From contig CAVXTQ010000010.1 in NCBI GenBank assembly GCA_963764675.1, forward strand, positions 310,001-374,000: a stretch of 64,000 nucleotides of DNA, given 5' to 3'. Made by a program: the position numbers and the translations under genes. A model generated the notes under the pieces. It made no database searches. It had not been told where the DNA came from and worked only from the letters and a program-made list of their open reading frames with translations. This stretch comes from Acidiferrum sp963764675 (GTDB lineage: Bacteria > Acidobacteriota > Terriglobia > Acidiferrales > UBA7541). Positions 1 through 8,679 of this stretch are shown in pieces (within the stretch, counting starts at the first letter, position 1; each line of letters starts with the position of its first letter).

Positions 1-410
1 TTGCGCTGGAACATCCATCCGACGGCGCCTGCTTCAGCCATGTTGCCGCCGTTCTTGCTCATCAGGTGACGGAATTCGCCGACGATGCGGTTGCGATTGG
101 TCGTCACGACCTGAATCAACATGCCCACGCCGCCCGGCCCATAGCCCTCGAAAGTCACTTCTTCGTATTGCTCGCCCTCGAGTTGCCCGGTACCGCGCAA
201 GATGGCGCGCTCGATATTTTCATTGGGCATGTTCTCGTTTTTCCCCGCCAGGATCGCGGTTCGCAAGCGCGGGTTGGTGTTCGGGTCGCCGCCACCAATG
301 CGTGCAGCAATGGTGATTTCACGGATGACCCGGGTGAATACGCGGCCGCGCTTCGCGTCCGTGGCCGCCTTCTTGTGTTTAATCGTGGCCCATTTTGAAT
401 GCCCAGACAT
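1..410 (-). CDS. YebC/PmpR-family DNA-binding regulator, 5' part (C-terminus outside window)
   Basis: Reading the minus strand from the ATG at 408-410 gives about 136 residues beginning MSGHSKWATIKHKKAATDAK, the highly conserved opening of YebC/PmpR (TACO1-like) proteins, followed by the family signatures ARIGGGDPNTNPRL and YGPGGVGMLI. The frame is open to base 1, so roughly the last 110 residues of a usual 245-250 residue protein lie outside the window. Family members act in the cytoplasm as DNA-binding transcriptional regulators, and some help ribosomes translate proline stretches; the sequence does not say which applies here. An AGAGGA Shine-Dalgarno lies just upstream of the ATG (minus strand, about 419-424). 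The gene diverges from the glycosyltransferase at 716. Confidence 0.95.
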   Translation of the reverse strand, partial: MSGHSKWATIKHKKAATDAKRGRVFTRVIREITIAARIGGGDPNTNPRLRTAILAGKNENMPNENIERAILRGTGQLEGEQYEEVTFEGYGPGGVGMLIQVVTTNRNRIVGEFRHLMSKNGGNMAEAGAVGWMFQR

Positions 411-715
411 GACACATCCTCTTTAGTTTTTTCGCGGCTGCACGGACGGTCGAGCGTGTCGGTGACCGTCAGGCAACCAAATTTGGTGAAATTTCGAGCC
501 GCCCAGCGCCCCACCCGCGGCGCTCCAGCTGCACGCAAATCACTGTGCGGAGACTTACGGTATACCGCCTACCCTGCGGAACTCCCGCAGTCTAGCACAG
601 CCGGTTCTGCCGCGAAACGGGGGTATACTTCCGGTCGGGGCATTCTCCTTGCACTGGAAAGACCTCGCGGCTTCGGTTGCGATCTGGCCGTCGATTCATG
701 GTCCCGAGTGGTCTC
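411..715. other. Divergent intergenic region, possible promoter
   Basis: About 305 bases between the divergent yebC-family gene and the first glycosyltransferase. I see no credible gene. A TATACT hexamer at 624-629 on the plus strand could be a -10 element for the glycosyltransferase gene, but there is no good -35 at normal spacing, so this is a weak call. Confidence 0.3.
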
Positions 716-1984
716 ATGCCTGACCGGCGCTTCCGCGTCCTCGCCCTCGCCACCCATCCCGTCCAATACCAAGTGCCGCTGTTTCGCCGCATGGCCGTCC
801 GCGACGACCTCGACCTGCAAGTGGCGTACTGCACTCTTCGCGGTGCGGAGGCCGCACACGACCCCGAATTTGGTGCGACCGTAAAATGGGATGTGCCTTT
901 GCTGGACGGCTATTCCTGGATCCAGGTGCCGAATCGCGGTTCGGGCGCGGAATCGTTCTTTGGGCTGCGCAATACCGGGCTATGGAAGCTCATTCGCGAA
1001 GGCCACTTCGACGCGGTGCTGTGCTATGCCAGCTATACCCGTGCCACTTTCTGGATCGCGTACTTCGCCGCAAAATTCTCCGGCGCGGCGTTTCTCTTCG
1101 GCACCGATACCACCACGCTTACTCCGCTCGACCGGCGCATGTGGAAGCGGCGCGTCAAACGCCTGCTGTGGCCGCTTCTGTTTCGCCTGGCCGATCAAGT
1201 GATTGTGCCGTCGTCGGGGACGCGAGAGTTGATGTGTTCCCTAGGTCTGCCCGAAGAGCGCGTTACGCTCACGCCGTACGTTGTCGACAACGATTGGTGG
1301 CTGGCGCAATCCGCGGGCGTCGATCGCGCTGCCGTGCGCGCCGCGTGGGGCGCCTCGCCGGATGACGCGGTGATTCTTTTTTGCGCCAAGCTGCAGCCTT
1401 GGAAGCGCCCGCTCGATCTGCTGCAGGCGTTCGCGAAGGCGAACATCGCCAAGGCGCTTCTCGTCTTTGCCGGTGAAGGGCCACTGCGCTCCAGCCTGCA
1501 GGCTGAGGCTGCTGCGCTGGGTGTTGCCGACCGCGTGCATTTTCTTGGTTTTGTGAACCAGACCCAACTGCCGAATATCTACACGAGCGCCGATCTGATG
1601 GTTCTCCCTTCTGTCTACGACGCCTTCGGAGTGGTTGTAAACGAGGCGATGCTTTGCTGTTGTCCCGTCGTTGCCAGCGATCACGTAGGAGCGGCCCGCG
1701 ATCTGATCGCCGAGGGTCGCACGGGTTTCGTCTATCCGTGCGGACAAATCGATGCCCTCGCGACTTTGCTGCAACGCGCTCTTGCCGATCGGGCGCAGCT
1801 GTCTGAACTGGGCCGTGCCGCCCGAGCGAGGATGGAAACGTGGTCTCCGCGTGAGAATATTGCGGCGACGCTGGAGGCGGTATCCCGCGGCGTTTCGCGC
1901 CTGGGGCGGAGGCCGGCTGACGCGAATCCGCAAGGCGCGGCAGCTGATTCTGCGCGTAATGCTCCGCAGAAACTTCCCGAATGA
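716..1984 (+). CDS. GT4-family glycosyltransferase
   Basis: A 422-residue protein with the two Rossmann-like halves of a GT-B glycosyltransferase. The C-terminal half carries the group 1 (GT4) nucleotide-sugar site: KLQPWKRPLDLLQAF, then FLGFVNQTQLPNIYTSADLMVLPS, then DAFGVVVNEAM, a variant of the EX7E motif with Asp at the first acidic position. It probably transfers a sugar from a nucleotide-sugar donor to a lipid-linked or nascent polysaccharide at the inner face of the inner membrane. A longer frame starts at TTG 677, but ATG 716 begins the recognisable fold (RFRVLALATHPVQY) and is preferred. The stop overlaps the next ATG by four bases (ATGA), implying one operon. Donor and acceptor cannot be told from sequence. 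Confidence 0.88.
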   Translation: MPDRRFRVLALATHPVQYQVPLFRRMAVRDDLDLQVAYCTLRGAEAAHDPEFGATVKWDVPLLDGYSWIQVPNRGSGAESFFGLRNTGLWKLIREGHFDAVLCYASYTRATFWIAYFAAKFSGAAFLFGTDTTTLTPLDRRMWKRRVKRLLWPLLFRLADQVIVPSSGTRELMCSLGLPEERVTLTPYVVDNDWWLAQSAGVDRAAVRAAWGASPDDAVILFCAKLQPWKRPLDLLQAFAKANIAKALLVFAGEGPLRSSLQAEAAALGVADRVHFLGFVNQTQLPNIYTSADLMVLPSVYDAFGVVVNEAMLCCCPVVASDHVGAARDLIAEGRTGFVYPCGQIDALATLLQRALADRAQLSELGRAARARMETWSPRENIAATLEAVSRGVSRLGRRPADANPQGAAADSARNAPQKLPE

Positions 1985-3168
1985 AGCTGCTCATCTATTC
2001 GCACTATTTCGCACCGGGTATCGGCGGCGTCGAGACAATTGTTCTTTCACTGGCTCGAGGCCTGGCGGAGCCGCGAGACACAAGTGGTCAGCCGTGGTTC
2101 GACGTGACACTCGCGACCCAGACACCTGCGGGGGATTTTGACGACCGCTCACTGCCATTTCCTGTGGTGCGGTGCCCGAGCTTCGGCGAGGTGAGGCGCT
2201 TGATTCAGAAGGTGGATCTGGTTCACATCGCAGGGCCTGCCCTAGCGCCTCTTTTTCTCTCGTGGCTCGCGCGCAAGCCGTTTGTCGTGGAGCATCACGG
2301 CCATCAAGCGGTCTGCCCCAACGGCATCCTTGTCCATCAGCCGGACCGGTCGATTTGCCCTGGCCACTTCCAGGCCGGACACTACGGGGAATGTGTGCGC
2401 TGCCAGGCAACCGAAGTGTCGTGGCTGCAGAGTGTCGCGAAAACCTTGTTGATGCTCCCACGGAGCGCGCTGTCGCGGCGCGCCGCCTGCAATATTGAGG
2501 TCTCTGAGCACGCTCGCACGCGCCACGCCTTGCCTCACGCGCGCGTGGTCTATCACGGAATTGCGGATCCGTACGGCAGGGAACTTTCTTTTCCTGGCAG
2601 CGTGCAAACTCCGACGAAACTGCGTTTCGCTTGTGTCGGGCGCTTTGTCCCTGAGAAAGGAATACCAGTCTTGCTCGCGGCTGCCAGCATTTTGAAGGGA
2701 GAGGGCTGCCAGTTCGATGTGCTTCTAATCGGAGACGGGCCGCAGCGCGCTCAGGTCGAAGCAATCATCGAGCGCTCTGGATTGAGTGGTCTGGTACAGA
2801 TCACGGGGTTTCTGCAAGGCGCAGCACTCTCTGACGCGGTTGCGCAGGTGCGCGTTGTTATCATGCCATCGGTCTGGGAAGAAACGGCGGGGCTTTCGGC
2901 AATCGAGCAAATGATGCGCGGCAGACTGGTCATCGCTTCCAGGATCGCGGGCCTGGGCGAAATGGTTGGTGATGCGGGGCTTACGTTTCTTCCCGGAGAC
3001 GCGCAAGACCTGGCGCGCTGCATGCGAGAGGTGCTGCAGGACCCGTCGAAGGTGGAAGCGACTGGGTCTGAGGCACGGGGCCGCGCACTGTCCTTATTCT
3101 TGAGGGAGAGGATGATCGCGGATCACGCCGGCATCTGCGCAGACGTGCTGAGGGGGTCCAGTAGCTAG
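1981..3168 (+). CDS. GT4-family glycosyltransferase
   Basis: A 395-residue GT-B glycosyltransferase. It opens with MKLLIYSHYFAPGIGGVET, the glycine-rich N-terminal acceptor-domain loop typical of GT4 enzymes. The C-terminal donor domain has CVGRFVPEKGIPVLLAA, VLLIGDGPQRAQVEA and EETAGLSAIEQMMRGRLVIAS, the last equivalent to the EX7E loop. A cysteine-rich segment near residues 118-141 (CPNGI...CPGHF...CVRCQ) is unusual and could bind a metal, as seen in some GT4 subgroups. It overlaps the upstream glycosyltransferase by ATGA, so translation is probably coupled. It is likely part of the surface-polysaccharide assembly set that runs to 6822; the specific linkage is unknown. Confidence 0.88.
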   Translation: MKLLIYSHYFAPGIGGVETIVLSLARGLAEPRDTSGQPWFDVTLATQTPAGDFDDRSLPFPVVRCPSFGEVRRLIQKVDLVHIAGPALAPLFLSWLARKPFVVEHHGHQAVCPNGILVHQPDRSICPGHFQAGHYGECVRCQATEVSWLQSVAKTLLMLPRSALSRRAACNIEVSEHARTRHALPHARVVYHGIADPYGRELSFPGSVQTPTKLRFACVGRFVPEKGIPVLLAAASILKGEGCQFDVLLIGDGPQRAQVEAIIERSGLSGLVQITGFLQGAALSDAVAQVRVVIMPSVWEETAGLSAIEQMMRGRLVIASRIAGLGEMVGDAGLTFLPGDAQDLARCMREVLQDPSKVEATGSEARGRALSLFLRERMIADHAGICADVLRGSSS

Positions 3169-3194
3169 TAGTTATGCTATAGATTACCGAATAG

Positions 3195-3200
3195 TATAAT
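3195..3200 (+). promoter_or_regulatory. Possible -10 element upstream of methyltransferase
   Basis: A perfect TATAAT in an A/T-rich island (3169-3205) inside the only sizeable gap of the polysaccharide cluster. The hexamer at 3172-3177 (TTATGC) is a poor -35. It could start a second transcript for the methyltransferase and the genes after it. Confidence 0.4.
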
Positions 3201-3309
3201 ATGGAGTCAGGAGAGAAGGCGGACGGCTTTCGGGGCGCGAAGACTGCGAGGTGACGGAACCCGCCAAGCTGTACCACATCGAGGCATAGTGTTGCGCGAA
3301 TGCAAGCGT

Positions 3310-4020
3310 ATGATAGAAATTCACAGTGACGCTTACTCCGGCTCGGACTGGTTGGGAAAAGGATTAATGATTGGAACCGCTACGGCTCGAGGCCTGCACG
3401 AATTCGTAGCTAAGAATGTTGTTGCGCGCCATGCGCTCCCGGGAATCCGTGCGGTGGATCTTGGCGCCGGGCCCGGTGCCATGTGCGAGCGTCTCCATTC
3501 CTTTGGCTGCGAGGTGGTAGCCGTCGACCGTGACCCGTCGATCTATCAAGGTAAACATCGATTCGTGGCTTTGGACTTGAACGATGCTACCTTCGCGTCT
3601 CAATTGGGGGTTGCGTCGTTCGATCTGGTTCTAGCTGTTGAGGTCATCGAGCACGTCGAGAGCCCGATCGGGTTCCTGCGGAATGTCGCGCAGCTTCTCG
3701 CTCCCGGCGGAGTGGCCGCGATTACCACCCCGAACGTCGATTCTCTTCCTGCGCGTGTCAAGTTTCTTCTCGCAGGCAAACTGCGCACGATGGACGAAGT
3801 AAGCGATCCAACGCACATTTCCCCGATATTTTCCGATCTCCTGCGCCGCCAATTTCTGCCGCGCGCGGGTTTGCAATTGAGAGAGCATCTATTCTTCCCG
3901 CCGAACGGTTACCAGTTAACACGCAAGCCGATTGCGTGGACGCTTCGCTTGGCGGCCGCGGCGTTTCCCGGCGACACCCTTGGCGATCATCACATCCTGG
4001 TGCTTGAGGCGGCGAAATGA
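3310..4020 (+). CDS. Class I SAM-dependent methyltransferase
   Basis: A 236-residue protein with the Methyltransf_11/UbiE-like fold. Motif I (VDLGAGPGAM) binds S-adenosylmethionine, an acidic residue follows the second strand (VVAVDRDPS), and FDLVLAVEVIEHVESP is the post-motif II signature common in sugar and polysaccharide methyltransferases. A longer frame with GTG at 3289 exists; ATG 3310 is preferred because the recognisable sequence starts there. The last bases overlap the next gene start (ATGA at 4017), coupling it to the ligase-like membrane protein. In this context it probably methylates a sugar or polysaccharide intermediate, but a small-molecule substrate cannot be excluded. Confidence 0.85.
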   Translation: MIEIHSDAYSGSDWLGKGLMIGTATARGLHEFVAKNVVARHALPGIRAVDLGAGPGAMCERLHSFGCEVVAVDRDPSIYQGKHRFVALDLNDATFASQLGVASFDLVLAVEVIEHVESPIGFLRNVAQLLAPGGVAAITTPNVDSLPARVKFLLAGKLRTMDEVSDPTHISPIFSDLLRRQFLPRAGLQLREHLFFPPNGYQLTRKPIAWTLRLAAAAFPGDTLGDHHILVLEAAK

Positions 4021-5606
4021 GGCCCCTCGCGCAGGGATTCCCTGGAAGAGTCCGCCGCGGCCCTCTCTTTGCGTTTGGCTTTTTTGTTTTCGCGATGGTC
4101 GCCGCGTATGAGGTCGCAGGCTACATCATCAGCAACGACGTCTCGAGCTTGGCATTTGTTGGCTTGGCGTTCGTGGGCGGAGCCTTTGTCGTGGCGATGC
4201 TGAACGATTGGCGGCACGGCCTCTATTTCTTCCTCGCGTGGCTCCTCTTCGAAGACTTGGCCCGCAAATTCCTTGGCAACAACATGGCGATTTACTTCGC
4301 CAAGGACTTCCTTGCCGCCATCGTTTATCTTTCGTTTTTCGTGGCCTACCGCCGTAAAGAAAAGGGCTTGCAAACGATCCGCCCCCCGTTTCTTGTGGCA
4401 CTGCTTCTTCTCGTGTGGCTAGGTGTGATGCAGATGTTCAATCCTGCCTCCACCAGCATTTTCTTCGGCCTCTTGGGAATGAAGCTGTATTTTTACTACA
4501 TGCCGCTGTTTGTGGTTGGCTATGCGCTGATTGACTCGGAAACGGAGTTGCGGCGGTTTTTCTACATCAATCTTGGCCTCATGTTGGTGATCATCGCGCT
4601 CGGGATCGTGCAATCCGTTGCCGGCCACACATTTCTAAATCCCGAGGTTCCCGCCGAGGACATTCGCCTATTGAGCCAAACGTACCGGGAGGCTCCCATC
4701 TCTGGGGTGATCGTGTACCGGCCCACATCGGTGTTTGTAAGCACCGGGCGTTTCGGCAATCTTCTCGTGGTTGCGTGGATGATCATTTTTGGTTTTAGCG
4801 GCTACCTTCTTTTGCGTCACCGTCGAGGCAGGGCGTTCGCCTTTCTCGCTTTGGGGATGACTGCGGCGGGCTGCGTGATGTGCGCGTCGCGAGGCGTTTT
4901 CATGTGGACCCTGGGCAGCGGTTTCGTCGGCGCGGCGGCTTTTTTTTGGGGCGCACCGTGGCGCCAGGGCGAGGTTCGGCGCATCCTTCGCACCTTGACG
5001 CGCGCCGCTTTGGGTGTTGTGCTCGCTGTGACCCTGCTTCTTGTTACCTATCCCGAGGCGTTGCTCAATCGCATGGCCGTCTACACGGAGACACTCGATC
5101 CCAGGAGTCCGGCGAGCGAGTTGCTTCATCGCACGCGAGATTATCCGCTGGCGAACTTCTTGAGCGCTTTCGAGTCTCCACGTTGGCCCTACGGATTTGG
5201 CATCGGCAGTGTCTCGCTTGGGGGCCAGTATGTCGCCAGGTTCTTCCACGTCGTGCCGCCGACGCTCGGTGTTGAAAGCGGCTTTGGGTGTCTCATCCTA
5301 GAACTCGGAATCATGGGCCTTGTGCTGTGGCTCGTCATGAGCGCCGCCGTTCTATTCTCCGCCTGGAGGGTGGTACGCAAACTGAAAGGATCGCCCTGGT
5401 TTCCTCTGGCATTTATGATCTTTTGGTATGCATTTCTTTTGCTGATTCCTTTTACATTCCAAGGCATGCAGGCGTATCAGGATTTTGTCTTGAACGCGTA
5501 TCTTTGGCTGTTGCTGGGCATTCTGTTCCGCCTACCAAAACTAGCGCTTTCGGCGCAATCCACGGGCGCTCCGGTCACCCAACTCAACGGTTCAGGGAAC
5601 CACTGA
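4017..5606 (+). CDS. O-antigen ligase/polymerase-like membrane protein (Wzy_C/WaaL type)
   Basis: A 529-residue polytopic protein with about ten to twelve hydrophobic segments spread along its length and a large loop around residues 340-410 rich in charged and aromatic residues. The layout (many helices, long periplasmic loop in the second half, then two to three more helices) matches the O-antigen ligase/Wzy polymerase superfamily, which transfers or polymerises undecaprenyl-linked glycans at the periplasmic face. The segment SRGVFMWTLGSG near residue 290 resembles the SRG region seen in these proteins. It sits between glycosyltransferases with tight spacing. Ligase and polymerase cannot be told apart from sequence, and exopolysaccharide export is as likely as lipopolysaccharide. 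Confidence 0.75.
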   Translation: MRPLAQGFPGRVRRGPLFAFGFFVFAMVAAYEVAGYIISNDVSSLAFVGLAFVGGAFVVAMLNDWRHGLYFFLAWLLFEDLARKFLGNNMAIYFAKDFLAAIVYLSFFVAYRRKEKGLQTIRPPFLVALLLLVWLGVMQMFNPASTSIFFGLLGMKLYFYYMPLFVVGYALIDSETELRRFFYINLGLMLVIIALGIVQSVAGHTFLNPEVPAEDIRLLSQTYREAPISGVIVYRPTSVFVSTGRFGNLLVVAWMIIFGFSGYLLLRHRRGRAFAFLALGMTAAGCVMCASRGVFMWTLGSGFVGAAAFFWGAPWRQGEVRRILRTLTRAALGVVLAVTLLLVTYPEALLNRMAVYTETLDPRSPASELLHRTRDYPLANFLSAFESPRWPYGFGIGSVSLGGQYVARFFHVVPPTLGVESGFGCLILELGIMGLVLWLVMSAAVLFSAWRVVRKLKGSPWFPLAFMIFWYAFLLLIPFTFQGMQAYQDFVLNAYLWLLLGILFRLPKLALSAQSTGAPVTQLNGSGNH

Positions 5607-5607
5607 C

Positions 5608-6822
5608 TTGCGGCTGGCGGTTGTTTCTCCTTTCGTGGACCGCCGCCATGGCACGGAGCGGGCTCTCGCGGAGCTACTCGATCGCTTGGCACGCACCTAT
5701 CAGTGCGAGATTCACCTTTACGCCGAGCGTGTCGAGGATCTGGCGCTAGACGATTGGCATGCGGCGCCCACCGGAAAAGCCGGGGCCATCTTTTGGCACA
5801 GAGTCCCTTCTCTTCCGGGCCCGCATCTCATCCGATTCCCAGCATGGATTTTCTTGAATGGCTTGCTGCGATGGTATCACCGCGTCTTCCGAGGTCTTTC
5901 GTTCGACCTGGTCTTGTCACCGGGGATCAATTGCCTGGACGCCAAAGTTGTTATCATTCACGCGTTGTTTCATCGCTTGCGCGAGCTTTCCAGCGAAACG
6001 CCGCCGCAGACGGGGTTTTTCCGGCGGATGCATCGCCGCGTCTACTACGGACTCCTGAGCGCGCTCGAGCGCCGGGTCTACTCGAATGGAAACGTCTCGC
6101 TGGCGGGCGTTTCACGGCGCACAGCTGGCCTAATTGAGCACTACTTTGGCCGCAGCGACGTCCGTGTGATCCCCAACGGCGTAGACGCGCGCCAATTTTC
6201 TGTTTCAACGCGCCTGGCGCTCCGTGTTGAAGCTCGCAAGCGGCGCGGATTTCATGACGACGATTTCGTGATGCTGCTCGTTGGGAACGACTGGCGCGTG
6301 AAGGGTGTACCGGCCGTGCTCGCCGCTATGGCGGCTGCGACTCGTGTTCCTCTTCGACTGTTAGTGGCCGGTGAAGATGTTGCGGAACCTTTCCGCGAAG
6401 TAGCAAGACGCCTCGGCGTCGCCGAGCGCTGCCGGTGGGAGCGCCCGCGTCCCGATGTCATCGACTTCTACGCTGCGGCGGACGTCTATGTCAGCCCGAG
6501 CCGCGAGGACTCGTTCGGCTTGCCGGTTGCGGAGGCCATGGCTTGTGGTATCCCGGTGATTACCTCCGTTTTCGCTGGAGTCTCCGACCTGATCCGTGAT
6601 GAAGCGGAGGGTTTTGTGCTGCGAGATCCGGATGATGTGCAGGCGCTCGCGCAGTTGCTCACACGCCTTCATGGCGATTCAGCCCTTCGGCAGCGCGTCG
6701 GCGAAGCGGCCGCGAAGATGACGCGAGAGTGGAGCTGGGATCGTAACGCGGCCGAAGTCTGGGAGCTCCTTCAGTCCGCCGCCGCAAGAAGGGCGGAATT
6801 GGCCGACCTCGCTGAAGGTTAG
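5608..6822 (+). CDS. GT4-family glycosyltransferase
   Basis: A 404-residue GT-B glycosyltransferase. The N-terminus RLAVVSPFVDRRHGTERALAELL is a typical acceptor-domain start; VIPNGVDARQF and the donor-domain motif REDSFGLPVAEAMACGIPVITS (EX7E) identify the GT4 family. The start is TTG at 5608, two bases after the stop of the membrane protein; no in-frame ATG lies close enough to keep the first beta strand. It ends the polysaccharide cluster and converges on the START-like gene at 6836, 13 bases away. Predicted to be cytoplasmic or membrane-associated; the sugar is unknown. Confidence 0.88.
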   Translation: MRLAVVSPFVDRRHGTERALAELLDRLARTYQCEIHLYAERVEDLALDDWHAAPTGKAGAIFWHRVPSLPGPHLIRFPAWIFLNGLLRWYHRVFRGLSFDLVLSPGINCLDAKVVIIHALFHRLRELSSETPPQTGFFRRMHRRVYYGLLSALERRVYSNGNVSLAGVSRRTAGLIEHYFGRSDVRVIPNGVDARQFSVSTRLALRVEARKRRGFHDDDFVMLLVGNDWRVKGVPAVLAAMAAATRVPLRLLVAGEDVAEPFREVARRLGVAERCRWERPRPDVIDFYAAADVYVSPSREDSFGLPVAEAMACGIPVITSVFAGVSDLIRDEAEGFVLRDPDDVQALAQLLTRLHGDSALRQRVGEAAAKMTREWSWDRNAAEVWELLQSAAARRAELADLAEG

Positions 6823-6835
6823 GTGCGCGCTTCCA

Positions 6836-7681
6836 TTACTTTTTTGCTCGGGTTTCCACCGCTCTTCGTGTCGCGTCAAGGGTAAACGTCAGCGATTCTT
6901 TTGGGATGCTGGTTACGAAGGGACCGATCATCCAGGCGAGTCCAGCAGGGATGTCCCTCGTCAGCGAAACCACTTCGCTCTGCACGTACACACCGCCGTC
7001 GGCTTCCACCATTCGCCACCACGTCTCCATGCGCCAAAGGAAGCCGTCGTCATCGCCCGGGGTCTTCTCGCGTTCGTCGCTCTTGCCCGGGTTCTCCACC
7101 TGCGCGATTCGCACCGCGGAGCTCCGGCTATGCGCGCGCGTCTCCGAATCACGGAAATAATGCACGTCGTGCTCGGTGTCCAACACCACCGTGATCACCT
7201 TGTGCCGGCGAAAACGCAAGAACACCCGAAAGTGATCGGCGTCGCGCGATTCAAGTTTCGATCGCTCAACGTCCGGCGCGTAATACTCGACGTGCCGGTC
7301 GTAGTCCTGGAGCACGGCAAGTACATCCGGTAGTTTTGCGCCCGGAATGAACACCGCGCCGACCCAATGGTGAATCATCCCGTCCGGGCAGCGGATGCTG
7401 TCACCGTTTTCTCGGGTCTCGAGTTTTTGCATCTTTACTTCGCTCTGCCGCAGCGCTGTGTACGCCCCTGCGCGATCACCTTCCGGCAAGCCGTCAACCC
7501 ACAGAAGGTGTGAGTTCCGTTTGAGTTCAGCGTCGTTGCGCGCGTCTGTCAGACGCACGTAGCGATCAAAGGCGGTGATCGTGGCGGTCTTGAGCTCCGC
7601 CGGCGACGGGCTCGCGCCTGCGGTCGGTCCGAAGACACTTACGAGCAAGGTAGCAAGCGTCGCGACGAGCTCTACGGTCAT
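6836..7681 (-). CDS. Exported START/SRPBCC-like protein
   Basis: A 281-residue protein with an N-terminal signal-like segment (hydrophobic run VELVATLATLLVSVFG, then TAGASPSPA). The body has the feel of a START/SRPBCC lipid-binding domain: alternating strands such as VGAVFIPGAKLPDVLAVLQDYDRHVEYY, VFLRFRRHKVITVVLDTEHDVHY and VYVQSEVVSLTRDIPAGLAWMIGPFVTSIPKESL, the last matching the C-terminal helix of START-like proteins. I chose ATG 7681 because it directly precedes the signal; an upstream in-frame ATG at 7756 would add an arginine-rich 25-residue stretch. No operon partner. Function beyond possible lipid or hydrophobic ligand binding is unknown. Confidence 0.6.
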   Translation of the reverse strand: MTVELVATLATLLVSVFGPTAGASPSPAELKTATITAFDRYVRLTDARNDAELKRNSHLLWVDGLPEGDRAGAYTALRQSEVKMQKLETRENGDSIRCPDGMIHHWVGAVFIPGAKLPDVLAVLQDYDRHVEYYAPDVERSKLESRDADHFRVFLRFRRHKVITVVLDTEHDVHYFRDSETRAHSRSSAVRIAQVENPGKSDEREKTPGDDDGFLWRMETWWRMVEADGGVYVQSEVVSLTRDIPAGLAWMIGPFVTSIPKESLTFTLDATRRAVETRAKK

Positions 7682-7848
7682 CCTGTTTGGTAAACGCCTC
7701 ACGTGTCGCCCACGCCCTCCCCGCCACACTGTCGATTCATTATTCAACCTATTCATTCTAAACAAGTTAGAAGATTCTGGCGAGTATCTCCGCTGTGAAG
7801 GATGCACGGCAAGCGCCGATTGTTTCATATAGGCGTCTGGAAACGGCA

Positions 7849-8078
7849 ACGCCGGGCATGTGCCCGGCGTGTTTCGTAGAGGGAAGTAAAGTCTGGCGGG
7901 TTGGGATAGCTCGCACACGACTCCTTGCGGAGCCGCTGTCCCCGCGCGGCCCCCAACCCGTTCTTAAGAGACTACGGGAGCAACTTGCGCGGCTCAATGG
8001 GCCACCAGAGCCACAAAATGGGGTACCCGGGTCTTAGTACCGGCCTTTAGTGGGCCCAGGTCGTCGCCCAGCTAAACC
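7849..8078. ncRNA. Candidate structured RNA or complex palindromic element (strand unknown)
   Basis: A gene-free stretch containing nested inverted repeats. ACGCCGGGCA (7849-7858) pairs with TGCCCGGCGT (7861-7870). CGTAG (7875-7879) can pair with CTACG (7972-7976) around a large asymmetric internal loop, and inside it CGGGTTGGG (7897-7905) pairs perfectly with CCCAACCCG (7952-7960), which encloses a further small CTCC/GGAG hairpin. A GGTAC/GTACC hairpin follows near 8022-8041. A closing stem, an open central bubble and a long terminal stem is the general shape of 6S RNA, but I recognise no 6S, RNase P, tmRNA or SRP consensus, so the identity is open. It may instead be a mobile palindromic element. 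Confidence 0.4.
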
Positions 8079-8218
8079 ATTTATTTATCGAGAGTTACAT
8101 GGGCGGCAAGCATAGGCAAAAAGTACTGGAACTTAGCCTGTTCCTCGTCCCCTTGCCCCCGCAGCAGCCTGTCGAAAAAAACACCTATTTTGCAATCGTT
8201 GCAGAACGCCTGGGGAAA

Positions 8219-8668
8219 TCATCCTGCTCCGTTTGCGCCGCTGAGGAAACCGCCCAGATGGCCGGTCAGCGAGATCACCGAAACCGCTACAAGCTCAAGC
8301 AGCAGCCGGTAATTGGGCAATCCCGCTTCACGTCGCCGTCCGCGGAAGTGAATCCACCAGACCAGCCAGATCAAGACGCTCGACACGCAGCCCAAGACCA
8401 AATGCAACAGCAGAATGCCCTTCAGTTTTTGTCCTTCGAGCTGGAACTGCCACGCCAGGATGCCAGTCGCCAGAACGGGCAGCGTCGAAACCGCCGCCAC
8501 AAGCAAGTTGTAGTAAGCGGCCGCCGCCAAGTTGCGCTGCTTCGTCCATTGCGCAATCACATCGAACGCCGCCCCTACGATGAACAGCGCAATCGGAAAA
8601 TGGACCAGCACCACATGCTGCGCGTGCTTGGCGAATAGCACGGTTCTTGGGTCGAATGGGTTTGCCAT
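8219..8668 (-). CDS. DUF2231 four-helix membrane protein
   Basis: A 149-residue inner-membrane protein with four hydrophobic helices at about residues 18-40, 52-72, 82-104 and 122-142. The opening HVVLVHFPIALFIVGAAFDV, with its conserved HFP, is typical of DUF2231 proteins, often found with cytochrome or cupredoxin genes. The start ATG lies 11 bases after the stop of the cupredoxin gene, so the two are probably co-transcribed and may share a redox or metal role in the envelope. There is no direct evidence of function. Confidence 0.75.
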   Translation of the reverse strand: MANPFDPRTVLFAKHAQHVVLVHFPIALFIVGAAFDVIAQWTKQRNLAAAAYYNLLVAAVSTLPVLATGILAWQFQLEGQKLKGILLLHLVLGCVSSVLIWLVWWIHFRGRRREAGLPNYRLLLELVAVSVISLTGHLGGFLSGANGAG

Positions 8669-8679
8669 GGGCGCCCCGG

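Noticed and set aside
7849..8078. RNase P, tmRNA or SRP RNA
   Set aside because: The conserved core strings of these RNAs are absent, so I kept only a generic structured-element call.
8099..8638. Plus-strand 179-residue open frame
   Set aside because: It is antisense to the DUF2231 gene, which has a clear family match, four helices and operon context; the plus-strand product is low-complexity Gln/Arg-rich.
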